From assembly GCA_937625935.1 (NCBI GenBank), contig OW569383.1, positions 62,001-126,000 on the forward strand: DNA of 64,000 nt. The letters are read 5' to 3'. The notes beneath the pieces are model-generated. The model had not been told where the DNA came from. It made no database searches and saw only the letters and a program-made list of their open reading frames with translations. The DNA comes from Tetramitus jugosus. Lineage: Eukaryota > Heterolobosea > Eutetramitea > Acrasida > Vahlkampfiidae. Numbering within the stretch: the first letter of the stretch is position 1; each line of letters opens with the position of its first letter. The position numbers were made by a program, and so were the translations under genes. Positions 50,126 to 61,558 of this stretch are shown here, in pieces.

Positions 50126-51262
50126 ATGATGATGAATGTGCGAGATCAGAACAATGTTCAAGATTTACTTCATCGAGTTACGACCACAAAAGATGCTCTA
50201 CCACTCTCCATGAATGAATTTAATGAATTGTGTCATCAATTGTACGAATATTTGTTGTTGTTGGAAAATGGTGGTGATGATGATGATGATGACACTTGTC
50301 ATGATACCTCAACTCTCCAATCTCTACTAGAGATTATTACAACTCTTGTGGATAACAACAACAACAATGATGATGATGATGATAGGGGTAATAGTGGTAA
50401 TAGGGGTAATAGGGGTAATAGTGGTGATACATATCAAAAGGCACTCTCTCATCATCATCATCAGCTCTTTATGAAGTTGATTGATCAAATGTTATCTCAA
50501 ATCAATGTCAATCAAGATGCAAATGTCTATCTGTTGACTGTCAAGGACAATTGGTTGTTTTTTCTAGAGTGTTATACTCTATTGGCTTTTGCGTTGCTCG
50601 AACAACGGAGTGAAAAGTGTCAAAAGTTGGAACGGTTGTTCTCTGTGGCAGTTCGTAGTGAGTTTGGCGACGTGTTGCTCAAAGTCTTTCTCAAGCAACA
50701 AATTTACGAGCAATTGATTTACTCTTCCTATAGTCGAGAATTGTTTGATATATTTCTTCGATTGTATAATCATGGGGAGATTACGGAGGCACAGACGGAT
50801 GATTTCTTGCATTGGTTGTTCCATTGGGAGTGTGTCATGTCGGATCGCGCAGGATTCAAAATTTTGCACTGGACTGATTTACAGTATTTGATTGATGTGA
50901 AATTGCGCAATGTACAATCGGCACTTGAAACACCGAAAAACTATGATCCGAGTCTGCTTGACATGTTGACTGAGATGATTGCTCAGTGTGTCATCATGTG
51001 CACCACTAGTGATGGTGAACGTCATCAAAGTCATGAGGTCGATGATGATAATGGTAGTAGAGGACAGAGTAGAGATAGTGTGGTGAGTGCAGAGTCATTG
51101 TACAGATTTGATGAGATGGAGCATTTGTGCAAGGAGTGGTTGAACGATTGTGATGACAGTCGATTCAAGAGTGAACAGGATTTTATTCTTTGGAAGGAGA
51201 AGGCCAGGTTGGTGTTGGATGTCATTGTGGATACTCGAAAAAATGTGCTCAGTTCAATTTGA
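50126..51262 (+). CDS. Hypothetical helical protein with Asp and Gly/Asn repeats
   Basis: A 378-residue intronless ORF, ATG at 50126 (another ATG overlaps at 50122 in a different frame). Residues about 50-90 are low complexity: Asp runs from GATGAT repeats, Asn, then a GNRGNRGNSG stretch encoded by a 9-base minisatellite. The rest is helical, rich in Leu/Phe/Trp (LFFLECYTLLAFALLEQRSE, DFLHWLFHWECVMSDRAGF), like an alpha-solenoid. No signal or catalytic motif. The TGA at 51260 is about 120 bases from the convergent TM2 gene. Function unknown. Confidence 0.6.
   Translation: MMMNVRDQNNVQDLLHRVTTTKDALPLSMNEFNELCHQLYEYLLLLENGGDDDDDDTCHDTSTLQSLLEIITTLVDNNNNNDDDDDRGNSGNRGNRGNSGDTYQKALSHHHHQLFMKLIDQMLSQINVNQDANVYLLTVKDNWLFFLECYTLLAFALLEQRSEKCQKLERLFSVAVRSEFGDVLLKVFLKQQIYEQLIYSSYSRELFDIFLRLYNHGEITEAQTDDFLHWLFHWECVMSDRAGFKILHWTDLQYLIDVKLRNVQSALETPKNYDPSLLDMLTEMIAQCVIMCTTSDGERHQSHEVDDDNGSRGQSRDSVVSAESLYRFDEMEHLCKEWLNDCDDSRFKSEQDFILWKEKARLVLDVIVDTRKNVLSSI
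50384..50427 (+). repeat. In-frame 9-bp minisatellite
   Basis: About five copies of a (G/A)GGGTAATA / GTGGTAATA unit, in frame, encoding R-G-N and S-G-N triplets. Preceded by GAT-triplet repeats encoding Asp. Confidence 0.85.
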
Positions 51263-51380
51263 ATGTTGAGCTCAAAATGAAGGAAGGAAAACAAGAATAA
51301 GTGCAGTTTGCTGTTTTTTTTTGTTGAGTTTCAAGGAGTCACTTTCCATTGTCACACACGGCATGTTTATTGGATTACTG

Positions 51381-51822
51381 TTAGTATCCTCCGTATTGTG
51401 TCGGTGGAGGATTGAGATGGCTGTGATGTGTTGGAGGAGGTGGTGGCGGTGGAGTAGATATCAGTTGATGCGGATGAGCCTTGTGGTGATAGTAGGATCC
51501 ACCACTGGCATAGTCTGGATATCCTGGGTAGCCTACGTCCTCGTAATAGTGTCGCATGTTGCACTCATCGACCATGTAAGCTGCAGAGAATCGTCGTACA
51601 TAATACAAATTGTAATCAAAAATAAGTAAGTTTTTACAAGGGCAAAGTAGTATGGCTAAGTTACTTACGAATGTAGAAGAGATCAATGAACCAACCGATT
51701 CCGAGGAATCCCAAGGTGAACATGTACAACAGACCTGATGCTGGTCTGTCAAGATAGAATCTGTGTATTCCAAATATGCCAAAGAATAGCCATAGAACAT
51801 ATGCGACGAGTGTTTCTTTCAT
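51381..51822 (-). CDS. TM2-domain membrane protein
   Basis: Two exons, 51822-51669 and 51580-51381, encode 117 residues. The intron (GTAAGT...CTGCAG) splits a Pro codon, so the reading becomes DLFYIPYMVDECN, exactly the TM2 signature. The two membrane helices are [20 protein letters not shown] and [20 protein letters not shown] joined by a tight turn. The C-terminal tail is rich in Tyr/Gly/His and ends in a Pro run and [12 protein letters not shown], a likely SH3/WW-type or oligomerisation tail. TM2 proteins are small membrane proteins of loosely defined function. The gene is only visible once spliced. Confidence 0.87.
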
Positions 51823-51943
51823 TTTCGTTGTGTGCTTTGATCGAATACAATTAATTTTTTATTTGATCATTTTTCTCGAGTTTCCACGTGTAAAAATAAC
51901 TGGAGCTGGTTGGATCTCAAGAATAGTGGATGCCAGAAGTAGA

Positions 51944-53749
51944 TCAACCACGATAGACAATATCTCCATTCACAACTGTGTATAACACCTTTGTCTCTTT
52001 GATTTGTGTCCATGGGGCCTGTATCTTTGTAATATCCCTGTCCAACACAACAAAGTCAGCTAATAATCCTTCCTTGATTCTTCCAAATGAATTTTCTTTG
52101 AAGGAGGCATAGGCTGCATTGACAGTGTATGCCTTCAGGGCGTCTTCGACTGACACACGCTCGGATATGTCGAATCCATCAGGATAGTTGTCACTGACCC
52201 TGGAAACAGCATAGTAAATTCCCAGCATAACATCTGGATCTTGTACATACCAATCGGATCCAAACACAAGACCAGCCGAGTGCTGCTTCAGAGAGTTGAA
52301 GCGATAGAGATCCTTGATTCTCTCTGGACCCAACAATTTCTCAGCCCACTGAATATCCTCATAGAAATGGAGTGGTTGCAAGCTGGCAATAATACCATCG
52401 AACAATGGGAGACTCTTCTCCTTGACTTCTTGAGCGTGTTCAATTCTAAATCTTCGGTCTCTCTTTCCGTTTTGTCCGGCAATACGAGTCATTAGAGATC
52501 CAATCAAATCATTGGCTTTGTCACCAATTGCATGAACACACACTTGCAATCCAGCTTTATCAGCCTCAAATGTGTCTAGATACAATTGTTCCTCGGGTGT
52601 GACTAACAGTCCATTTCCTGGATAATCTGTATAGTTTTCGAACATGTAAGCAGTGTGACTACCTAATGAACCATCAACAAAGCCCTTCAAAGAGCCAATG
52701 GAGAGCCAATCGTCTCCAGAGCCACTCTTCTTAATCATTTCACTCAGTTTTCGCCATTCTCTCAAAGGAGTTGCATGGTGCATTCGAATTGTCTGTGTCT
52801 TATTTTTCACAGCTCTCTGAAACACTTCTAATTCTTCAAAAGTGCCCATGTTGGCAACAGCTGTAACACCCTTGCTGTTCACGTATTCCATACCTTTCTT
52901 GTATGCCTTGTCTTGAGCGTGTGGATTCACTGGGACTACTCTATCAACCAGTAACATTGCATTATCTCTGACAATACCAGTGGGTTCTCCATTGGTATCA
53001 CGATCAATTTGACCACCAGGTGGATCTACAGTATACTTTGTAATATTGGCTAATTTGAGAGCATATGAGTTGCAGACAGCCATATGACCATCCAGTCTGT
53101 TCAAGTACACTGGATACTCCTCTCCAGTAAAACTATCGAACCATGTCTTATCAGGAACTGGCACACCGCCCCAGTTTTCATGATCCCAATCACCACCCAT
53201 GATCCAATCACCCTTCTTCACATCAGGATTTGTTTGAATGTACAGCTTAACAGCTTGAATCATCTCTTCCTTCGAGGTAACCTCTCTCAGCTGAACAGTT
53301 GTCATGTGCTCTCCACCGACCATGATATGAATGTGAGAATCCATGAAACCAGGTGACACAAACAAGCTTTGAGTACCATTAATGACAATCGTTCGATTGG
53401 TCTGAACTGTAAACTTGGCAGTAATTTCCTTTGTTGTTCCAACTGCTGCTATCCTGCCATTGACAACACTGAATGCCTCAGCCCATGGTCTCTTTGTATC
53501 ACCAGTCCAGATGTGAGCATCGACAACGAGCATGTCAGCAACGACATGAGTGGGTTTTTTGCTAAGACCAACGAGACCAATTATGACTAACACGAGCACC
53601 ACGATAGCACACGCAACACCGAGTAGGATTGCAAGCAAATAAATCAACTTTTTCTTGTGGTCACTGCCCTTGCTTGGGGAGTATTCAATATCGTCTTGTT
53701 GATGAGCAAATGGATGATCCTCTTCACTTCTTCTTGTTCTGTATGACAT
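51944..53749 (-). CDS. Membrane-anchored YtcJ-like metal-dependent amidohydrolase
   Basis: A 601-residue intronless protein, ATG at 53749. A polar N-terminal tail precedes one signal-anchor helix (residues 35-61, LIYLLAILLGVACAIVVLVL), placing the enzyme in the lumen or outside. The amidohydrolase_3 domain shows the metal-binding FMDSHIHIMV (HxH), VHAIGDKAND, FRIEHAQEVKE and the late FGSDWYV Asp. The C terminus ends in a DFVVLDRDITKI beta-strand motif. The bacterial family includes YtcJ and N-substituted formamide deformylase-type enzymes; the substrate is unknown. Divergent from the FKBP gene. Confidence 0.88.
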   Translation of the reverse strand: MSYRTRRSEEDHPFAHQQDDIEYSPSKGSDHKKKLIYLLAILLGVACAIVVLVLVIIGLVGLSKKPTHVVADMLVVDAHIWTGDTKRPWAEAFSVVNGRIAAVGTTKEITAKFTVQTNRTIVINGTQSLFVSPGFMDSHIHIMVGGEHMTTVQLREVTSKEEMIQAVKLYIQTNPDVKKGDWIMGGDWDHENWGGVPVPDKTWFDSFTGEEYPVYLNRLDGHMAVCNSYALKLANITKYTVDPPGGQIDRDTNGEPTGIVRDNAMLLVDRVVPVNPHAQDKAYKKGMEYVNSKGVTAVANMGTFEELEVFQRAVKNKTQTIRMHHATPLREWRKLSEMIKKSGSGDDWLSIGSLKGFVDGSLGSHTAYMFENYTDYPGNGLLVTPEEQLYLDTFEADKAGLQVCVHAIGDKANDLIGSLMTRIAGQNGKRDRRFRIEHAQEVKEKSLPLFDGIIASLQPLHFYEDIQWAEKLLGPERIKDLYRFNSLKQHSAGLVFGSDWYVQDPDVMLGIYYAVSRVSDNYPDGFDISERVSVEDALKAYTVNAAYASFKENSFGRIKEGLLADFVVLDRDITKIQAPWTQIKETKVLYTVVNGDIVYRG

Positions 53750-54149
53750 TGAATCTTGATTTGGTTGTTTTTCGGGTTGAGTATTTGAGCAGAATCACCC
53801 ACCCGGTATTCGAAATCGTAATGTCAGACAGATTCACAAAAGGAAATTGTGGCGGCATGTGAAAAAAAATGCAATGAACTTCCCACATGAATTTCTGTCG
53901 GAGACACAGCGCTCATCATTTACATGAGCGAGGTCACTTTGACAGGTATTGTTGTGTGCAAGGACGACATTATGCTTTTGCCTGAAACAAAACACACTTA
54001 AAACTCGTGATGAAATAACACATAAAAATTCACAATGATAGGACTGAGCACTTGACTTTTGGTTAATTTTATCTCCACATTTGTTGTTCTGCTGCGGATC
54101 AACAAAAAACAACCAACAAGCTACACCATTACAAACCATAGAAACCAAC
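53750..54149. other. Divergent promoter region
   Basis: Spacer between the amidohydrolase (-) and FKBP (+) starts. The + frame is open back to 54081 but that part reads as leader. No other feature. Confidence 0.4.
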
Positions 54150-54617
54150 ATGCTGCGCCTTCCACAGATTGCCCAACGCTGCTCCCGATCTCTGACAACC
54201 ACTGGTTCAATCAGATCCTTCTCCACTGTGAGAATCCAACAACAAAGCTCCTCTTCAGCTGAAGAATGGGTCCCTATTAATGCTGATGGTACACTCAAGA
54301 AGAAGATTATTAAGGAAGGAACAGGTGGTTCACCTCCAAACAGAAGTTACGTCAAGGTTCATTACACTGGTACTTTGCCTGATCACGGAAATCGCAAGTT
54401 TGACTCATCCAAGGATCGCAATGAACCATTTGAGTTCACTTTGGGAGCAGGTGAAGTCATTACTGGTTGGGATTTGGGAGTCAAGACAATGAAACAGGGA
54501 GAGATCTGTGTGTTGTCTGTTCCTTCCAAGCATGCTTATGGACCAGGAGGTATCCCCGGAGTGATCCCTGGTGGAGCTACTTTGAATTTTGAGGTTGAAC
54601 TCATTGGCTGGAAATAA
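54150..54617 (+). CDS. Mitochondrial FKBP-type peptidyl-prolyl isomerase
   Basis: 155 residues from the ATG at 54150 (AACCAACATG). The first 30 residues (MLRLPQIAQRCSRSLTTTGS) are basic and Ser-rich, a mitochondrial presequence. One FKBP domain follows: YVKVHYTGTLPDHG, KFDSSKDRNEPFEFTLGAGE, VITGWDLGVKTMKQGE, SKHAYGPGG and LNFEVELIGWK. All residues that line the FKBP12 pocket are kept (Tyr, Phe-Asp, Phe, Glu-Val-Ile, Trp, Tyr, Phe), so it should be an active isomerase that binds FK506-type ligands. Intronless. Convergent with the thioesterase gene. Confidence 0.93.
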   Translation: MLRLPQIAQRCSRSLTTTGSIRSFSTVRIQQQSSSSAEEWVPINADGTLKKKIIKEGTGGSPPNRSYVKVHYTGTLPDHGNRKFDSSKDRNEPFEFTLGAGEVITGWDLGVKTMKQGEICVLSVPSKHAYGPGGIPGVIPGGATLNFEVELIGWK

Positions 54618-54693
54618 AATGTTCAATTGAGGTAGGTTACTACCTCATGGTGAGATAAATAATTAATTTTGTTGTGGTTGTTGTTGGTTGCGA

Positions 54694-55696
54694 TTAGACA
54701 AGGTAAGGGATGATGTACAGTGGGGTGAGCTTTGAATTGTACATCCAATCCATGTGATGCACATTGGGAACATGGATGACATGTGCTCGACCATCTTGCA
54801 CCATTGTTTTCAGACCAAAGAGATCTGACGTGTAGATCGTTTGCTTTTCCATGGGCACAAGCTCATAAACCGATGACGATGTTGACCAAAACTCGAATAG
54901 AGAGCTCGTTGGTGGTTCGATAATCTCATCTGCAGAACTGCCAAGAAACACAGCCTTCTTGATCTTGATAAAGTTGGACTTGTACTGTGATGCACCAGGA
55001 TTCTCTTGCGAATTTGTTTCATTATTGAAATGAGTCAAAAAGGGCACACTGGATTGATAGGCCGTATAATGGAAGGGGTCACGCCAATAGTTGGCAACAG
55101 CGAAAAAGGATTGAACTTTCTCTGTGTAGAGAATCTTGTAAGCATCTTGACGAGTCACATTCCTTAGTGCAGGCAAATAACGCTCCACTTCACCTGTGAG
55201 TCCAAATTGACCCATATGAGGTCCCGCCAAGCTCACAAATGTCTGGGCAGTGTGACTAGGGTTCGTCTGGAGGTATGCACGACAAAGAACAGCACCCTGA
55301 CTATGGCAGACGAGATTATAGTCCGTCACATTGTTTACTTGCTTGACTTGTTCAATAGTGTCATGCATGTGCTCGAGCTGAGAGCTCATGGACTTGAAAA
55401 CAGAGTGCATTCCCCAGTCGACATCCAGGATGAACACACGATCGAATCCAGCTGCTCTAATGGACTGCTCCAATGGCGTATACCATTTCAGTTGACCATC
55501 ACAGCCTATATAATATACGTCATAGAAAGAAAGTGAGAACAACACATGGATAAACGGCACTCAATCATGGAGTAGGAAACATACCATGCATGATCAAAAC
55601 AGGCAAATGGTCATCACCGGATGAAGCTCCAACTGCACAATAACAAGTGAAGACAAAGAGTAGGATGACAGACACACAAATATTGATGAGAGACAT
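54694..55696 (-). CDS. Palmitoyl-protein thioesterase (PPT1/PPT2-like), lysosomal
   Basis: Two exons, 55696-55585 and 55505-54694, give 307 residues. The intron (GTATGT...TATATAG) splits the Gly of LIMHG|CDGQLKW. The N terminus MSLINICVSVILLFVFTCYC is a signal peptide. The alpha/beta-hydrolase core has VLIMHG, the nucleophile elbow CHSQGAVLCRAYLQ (Ser; family consensus is G-x-SQGG), SLAGPHMGQFG, the acid in SSADEIIEPPTSS and the His in NVHHMDWM, so the triad is intact. PPTs remove palmitate from S-acylated proteins in lysosomes. The start ATG at 55696 was chosen because it opens the signal peptide; upstream frame to 55810 has no signal-like sequence. Confidence 0.88.
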
Positions 55697-55916
55697 ATGT
55701 CTGGATGCAGAGTGGGATAAAAGCTGTGACCAAAAGTTTGGTTGGATGTTGGGCCCGACGGAGTTAGAAGACGGGAAAAAGGGAAAAAGAGTAGCTTGGC
55801 GCCAAATCACTTCACGAATTCACTCGAAGTAGAGCTCATGGCTGGATAGAAAAGGAGCAAACTCCATCGTTTGGCCTTTGAGAGCTCTCATTTGTCCTAA
55901 ATGAAACTCGCGATTG

Positions 55917-58900
55917 ATGAACAGCAGCAAGAGACATGTGTCTAAATGTTCGATTGGCGCATCCACAACAATGCCTGGGAAAAGAATGGCGCGCAATGAG
56001 CAAGCCAACAACAATGTGAACGATGAGTTGTACGCTGAGCCCTCGTGGAAACCTGTTCAATCTCAGTTCCCAATGTCTCCAAAGAAGAAGCGAGTGAAAC
56101 GAATCGTTGTTTATCATGAAAACATTGAGGAGCAAGAGGAGGATGATGACCTTGTCATTAGCAGTGACGAAGAGATAGAACCGCACCAAGAAGAACTCGA
56201 AGAAGAGCTACAATTAGGTACTCAAAACTTTTTAAACAACTCTTTTGTGTTTGAAGAGAGTGATGATGACGAGCATGAGGGCCCTCACTTGTCTACCCCA
56301 ACTGTTAATGATTCTGGGAACAAGAGTCAACTTTCTCCTTTTATCACTCAAAGAAAGAGTAGAGGAATTTGTGTAGGCTCTCCTCAAAAGAAACCTCAGG
56401 TCCCACCGACCTCTCCCAAGAGGCAGTCTCCCCACAATACAAGCTCATCTGACGAACAATTTTATCTAAGGCACTGGGGAGTAGAGGATCGAGTCATTCA
56501 AGAGTATAAGAAGGATGGAGTCGAGAGATTGTATCCATGGCAAGTATCTATCCTTCAAATCCGTTCCGTACTCAACGGTCGATCAAACCTAATATATTGT
56601 GCTCCTACAAGCGGAGGAAAAACGTTGGTCACTGAGGTATTAATGTTGAGACGGTTAACATCACCACAAAACAAAGGAAAGAAAGCATTCTTTATCGTAC
56701 CATTTATTACTATTGTCGATGAGAAAGTAGAACAACTAAGAAGAAGGTTTAGAAGTCTCGGTTTGAAGGTTGGATCATATTATGCCAATACAGGAGGTTC
56801 TATCAGAACAAGAGATTTTGCTGATACTCATATCATTGTATGTACGATCGAGAGAGGAAATTCTATGATACATCAGTTGATTGCGGCTGAGAGAGGGGAT
56901 GAGATAGCAATGATAATAATCGATGAATGTCATATGATAGGCGATACAAGTCGAGGGTACTTGCTGGAGAGTATGTTGACGAAATTGGTCTTTCTTCAAT
57001 CAAATGCCCAAGTCATTGGAATGAGCGCAACACTTCCAAATGTAGATCAACTGGCCACATGGTTAAATGCAGAGCTGTTCATTACAAATTTTAGACCTGT
57101 TCCGTTAAGGGAGTTCATTGTAATGAATGATAGTGTGTACGATACCAAAACGAGCACACCAGTTCGCAAATTCGTACAGTCACCAGAAATACAAAAGGCT
57201 CTTAGTTTACCTTCGGTTCGACGTTTGACGAAATCTTTAACAGAAAAGGAAGGAAATGATATGTGGGTTACCAAGCTTTGCTTGGAAGTAGTCTTACAGA
57301 GGAAATCAGTTCTGATATTTTGTCGGTCGCGCTTTGATTGTAATAGATGGAGTCGACTTATAGCATCCATTATGAATCAGTTAGCACTCCCGGTTGAAAA
57401 TGAAATCAGTGAAAAAAGACGTATGATGATTGCTTCATTAGAAAGAAGCCAGACGGGGTTGGATCCCGATCTGGAAATATCTATCCGAGAAGGAGTTGCG
57501 TTTCACCATGCGGGATTAACGAAACACGAACGGCAGATCATTGAAAGAGGATATAGAGAGGGTTCAATTCAAATATTAACATGCACTACAACCTTAAGGT
57601 AAGTAACTAATTGTTATATCACCAAAGTACGCACCACTAAAATTTTGTGCAGTGCAGGAGTGAATTTGCCCGCTAGGCGGGTGATATTTGCCTCGCTCTA
57701 TATTGCTCAGGAAATGATCGATGTAATTAGATATCGTCAATCTGCAGGAAGAGCGGGAAGAGCTGGCTTGGATGAGTATGGTGAAACATATCTCTTGACA
57801 TCACCCAAAAACTGGATCTTCTGTCAGAAAATTTCGAATGACTATTTGCCAGAACTTATCAGTAGTTTGACAGAGATGAGGAGATGCATGTCGAAATGTC
57901 TTCTCGAAGCGTTTGATGTAGGACTTATAAAATCCGGTGTTGGTAGGTACTTTTACTGGTGTACGTGTTAGTATTGTCAATCTCTAACTGTTCGTAGATA
58001 TAGGAAAGTTTGCGACGTGTACTTTATTTAAGAAACAAGTGTCCCGTGATATTCTCATCAATCATACAAAGAAGAACTTAAATTTCTTATTACAACATCG
58101 CTTTGTTGAATTTGAAACCAAGGACCATACTTATAGTATCTCTCAACTTGGCTCGGCCACTAATTTAAGCGGCTTTACACCTGAAGAGAGTCTATATGTC
58201 AAACTAGAATTGGAGAATGCTCAGAATTGTATGATACTCCTTGGTAAGTAAGACATTCAAACTATGATTTTCGTACTAATACTAACCTCGTTAATAGATG
58301 ACTTGCATGTGATTTACCACTTAACGCCCTTTAATCATAATTTATCTGTTAGATGGACAGTCTTCTGTGATTTGTTTCAGAAGTTATCTCCTGTTCAGAA
58401 GAAGATAGCAATGAGTATTGGATTACAGGATGGATTCTTGGAGAGTATGGCTCATGGACAACAAACTGTTGGCTATCCCTCTTCTAACATACCCTTGTAT
58501 CATGCGAGACAAGGCTCAGGCAAAAGCCCAGTATATATTCGAAATCAAACGATAGTTCAAATGAGATTTTTTGCAGCTCTCGTGCTAAAGGAGTTGATCG
58601 ACGAAGCTCCTTGGAACATGATAGAAGAAAAATACTGCATACATCGAGGCCAAATTCAAGCCTTGCAAGAGAGTGCAGTAACATTTAGCAGTATGATATC
58701 ATCATACTGCACGGTTCTAAAGTGGAAGCATTTGAAATCTTTGTTCAGTGGCATGAAACACAGACTAAACTTTGGTGTGAAGGGTGAACTTGTTCCCTTG
58801 TGCTCTATTCCTCATGTGAAAGCATTTATTGCGCGTGCATTGTTCAAAGGAGGTTTTACAACAGTGCAATCCATTGCTGCATCCTCGGTTGAGAAAATCC

Positions 58901-61476
58901 ATAAGTGTTTGAGAGATGAGATTCCTTTTCGCGGAGCTTCGAATGGAGATCGAGTACTCGATAAACATTTTGCTTATTTGAACAAACTTGAACTAAGAAG
59001 AGCACAGATAATTGTTCAAGGAGCAATTAAAGCCGTTGAAGAAAATGCAATATTGGTTTACGATGAAGATGAAGAGAACAGTTACTACGACGAGCCGATA
59101 GTCCATTGTTTTCCCACCCAAAATAGGCCACGAGCTGTCAATGAGTCAGCAAATAAGAATGTTGAAGGAGGACCTCAACTGAAGCGAAAATTTACTCCTG
59201 TGCCTATTCCCTCTACGATGGCTCGAATTCCATTGAACTCTATTTCACCTAACTCAAATTCTGTGCAAAGTAACACAGGGGAGAATAGAACGATATCTAA
59301 GCGCGTACTAAGTGATGGGTCATATCCCAGCTCTAAGCGAACAAAAATTGATATACAAAACCGAATTGCTCATAACGATAAAGCTTATGAGATTATTGAG
59401 ATTAATACTACGGACGAATCTTCGCTCAGATCGTTCCTGAAGGATCTTGCCAAACAAACCCAGTACTCCTTCAATTTAACCTACAAAACGACTGAAAAAT
59501 CTCCATGTACATCATCAAGGGTTACTCATACACTGACTGGAGTTTCCATATGTTGGGCATCAAATATCAAAGATTGGAAAAATATTCCCATTGTGGATAC
59601 TGTCTATTATATACCTCTAAACCACAACATACTTCAACTCTTGAAACCTATCTTTCAAGATCCCTCCTCAATCAAAATTTCTCTCAATATGCAGCTTCAT
59701 ATTCTGCTTCTTTATGAGGCTCATATCATTCTCCCCAACACAAACCTACGTGATGTGATTGTTGCTGATTGGATCATACGACCGAACGATGAGCAAGCAT
59801 TTACTAAGCAACGAAAAACTCTTTCACAGGCTTGGAAACAAGTATTTAATTCTGATCTAATGAACCCAAGTAATAATAGTATTGAGCACACGATTGCAAA
59901 CTCTTGTCAAACTTCTATTCATTGCTTCAGATTAATGATGGAACAGGATATAATTATGAAGGACAAGAATGTATTCTATCCCTTTGAAACAATAGAAATG
60001 CCGCTCGCCTCTGTACTCTCAAAATTAGAATATCACGGAGTTAGATTCAAAGGAAAAGATGTAAATGAAAATGGGCGATGTATGGTAGATGATTGGATCG
60101 AACTAGTGCTAACAAAACAAGACAAACTCGAGCAACAAATTAAAGAATTTGTTCAAAGTCAGTATCCTCGCGATCTATTGAACAAACTCACTGATGGATT
60201 TCTTAGTTCCAATGACAAACTGGCCGAGATACTATTCGAAGATATGAAACTCTCTTATGAGGGACGAGGAACCAGTAGATCAACGAATAAGGAAGTTCTA
60301 CAAAAACTCACAGATGTTTATCCATCTATACCCATCTTTGGTGCCATAACACTGTGGAGATCATTGGATAATCTTCGAACGAAACATTTAAGAAGTTTCT
60401 GTACTGAATTTGTTAAACTTGACAAAATTGAGGGAATAAGGAAAGTGTACGCACACCAGGTCAGTACTGCTCACGTAACTGGGAGATTGAACGTCGAGAA
60501 TCCAAACTTACAAAATGTTCCACACAGCATCCATTTTGAGCACCCCAATCCCTCAACTGAAATGATTCGAAATGCAATTCGAAATGGACAGAAAGCACCA
60601 TTAGTATCAATCAGTATTCGAAATGCATTTACTCCCAGAAATGAGAAATACGTTCTTCTCAGTGCCGACTATCAACAAATTGAACTACGTCTAATAGCTC
60701 ACCTGAGCAATGATGATAGTTTGATCAACATTCTCCTAAACCCTGAATGCGATCCATTTAGGGAAATGGCGTGTGTCATGTTCTCTTGCGGTGATCAATC
60801 TCGAGTGACTGACAACCAAAGAAAGATTGTAAAAGAACTCTGGTATGCTACAATCTACGGTATGGGAGTCAAAACATTATCCTCCAAGCTTAGTCGTGCT
60901 CTCAATAAGTCACCAAAGAGTAAGCCAGAAGACAGAATCGAGCAAGCACGACAATATATGCACCAATTCTCGGAAAGATTCCAGAAAATGGATCAGTACA
61001 GACTCGTGTATGTGAAGCAGCAGTTGATCGAAAAAGGCTATGTTCAAACGATATCAGGTAGAAGAAGATATTGGGATGATGTACAGGAAAAATTGAAAGA
61101 TGAATCAACAATTGAATCATACAGAAGACATGCCCTATCCACTATTTGTCAAGGATCTGCCGCAGACATTTTCAAATCGTCGTTGATACTCACTGATAGA
61201 TATCTGACTGTTCTAAACTCCAATCGGCCTAGATCTCAACCAATAGCTGCCCTGTTGATGCATATTCACGATGAGCTTGTATTCGAGGTTGAAAAGGACT
61301 ACCTTCCAATCGTGGCTCCAAAAATCAAATCTTTGATGGAAACAGCCTCCTCACACTTTGGAGTCACTATTCGCTTACCTACACCTGTCAAAATGAAGGT
61401 GGGTCCCAACTGGGGCCAGATGAGCGACTATAGCATCCAGAAACTGAATACACCCAACAAGCCCGCCTCAGAATAA
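55917..61476 (+). CDS. POLQ: DNA polymerase theta (helicase-polymerase fusion)
   Basis: Four exons, 55917-57598, 57653-57942, 57998-58243 and 58298-61476, with introns of 54-55 bases; 1798 residues. A start at 55971 is a close alternative. The superfamily 2 helicase half has APTSGGKT near residue 229, DECHMIGD near 334, SATLPN, and across intron 1 TTLSAGVNLPARR then QSAGRAGRAGLDEYGE. A POLQ-type helical region follows. After a linker comes an A-family polymerase: LLSADYQQIELRLIAHLSND near 1528 (motif A), KIVKELWYATIYGMG near 1583 (motif B) and MHIHDELVFEVE near 1728 (motif C). Catalytic Asp and Asp-Glu are kept. POLQ drives microhomology-mediated end joining. Confidence 0.95.
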
Positions 61477-61558
61477 CAACTTTTGGTTCGAACTTCAATC
61501 TCAGAACTACTATCGAATAAATATTTCCAGTTTCACAAAACAAAAACACAAAGCAAGA

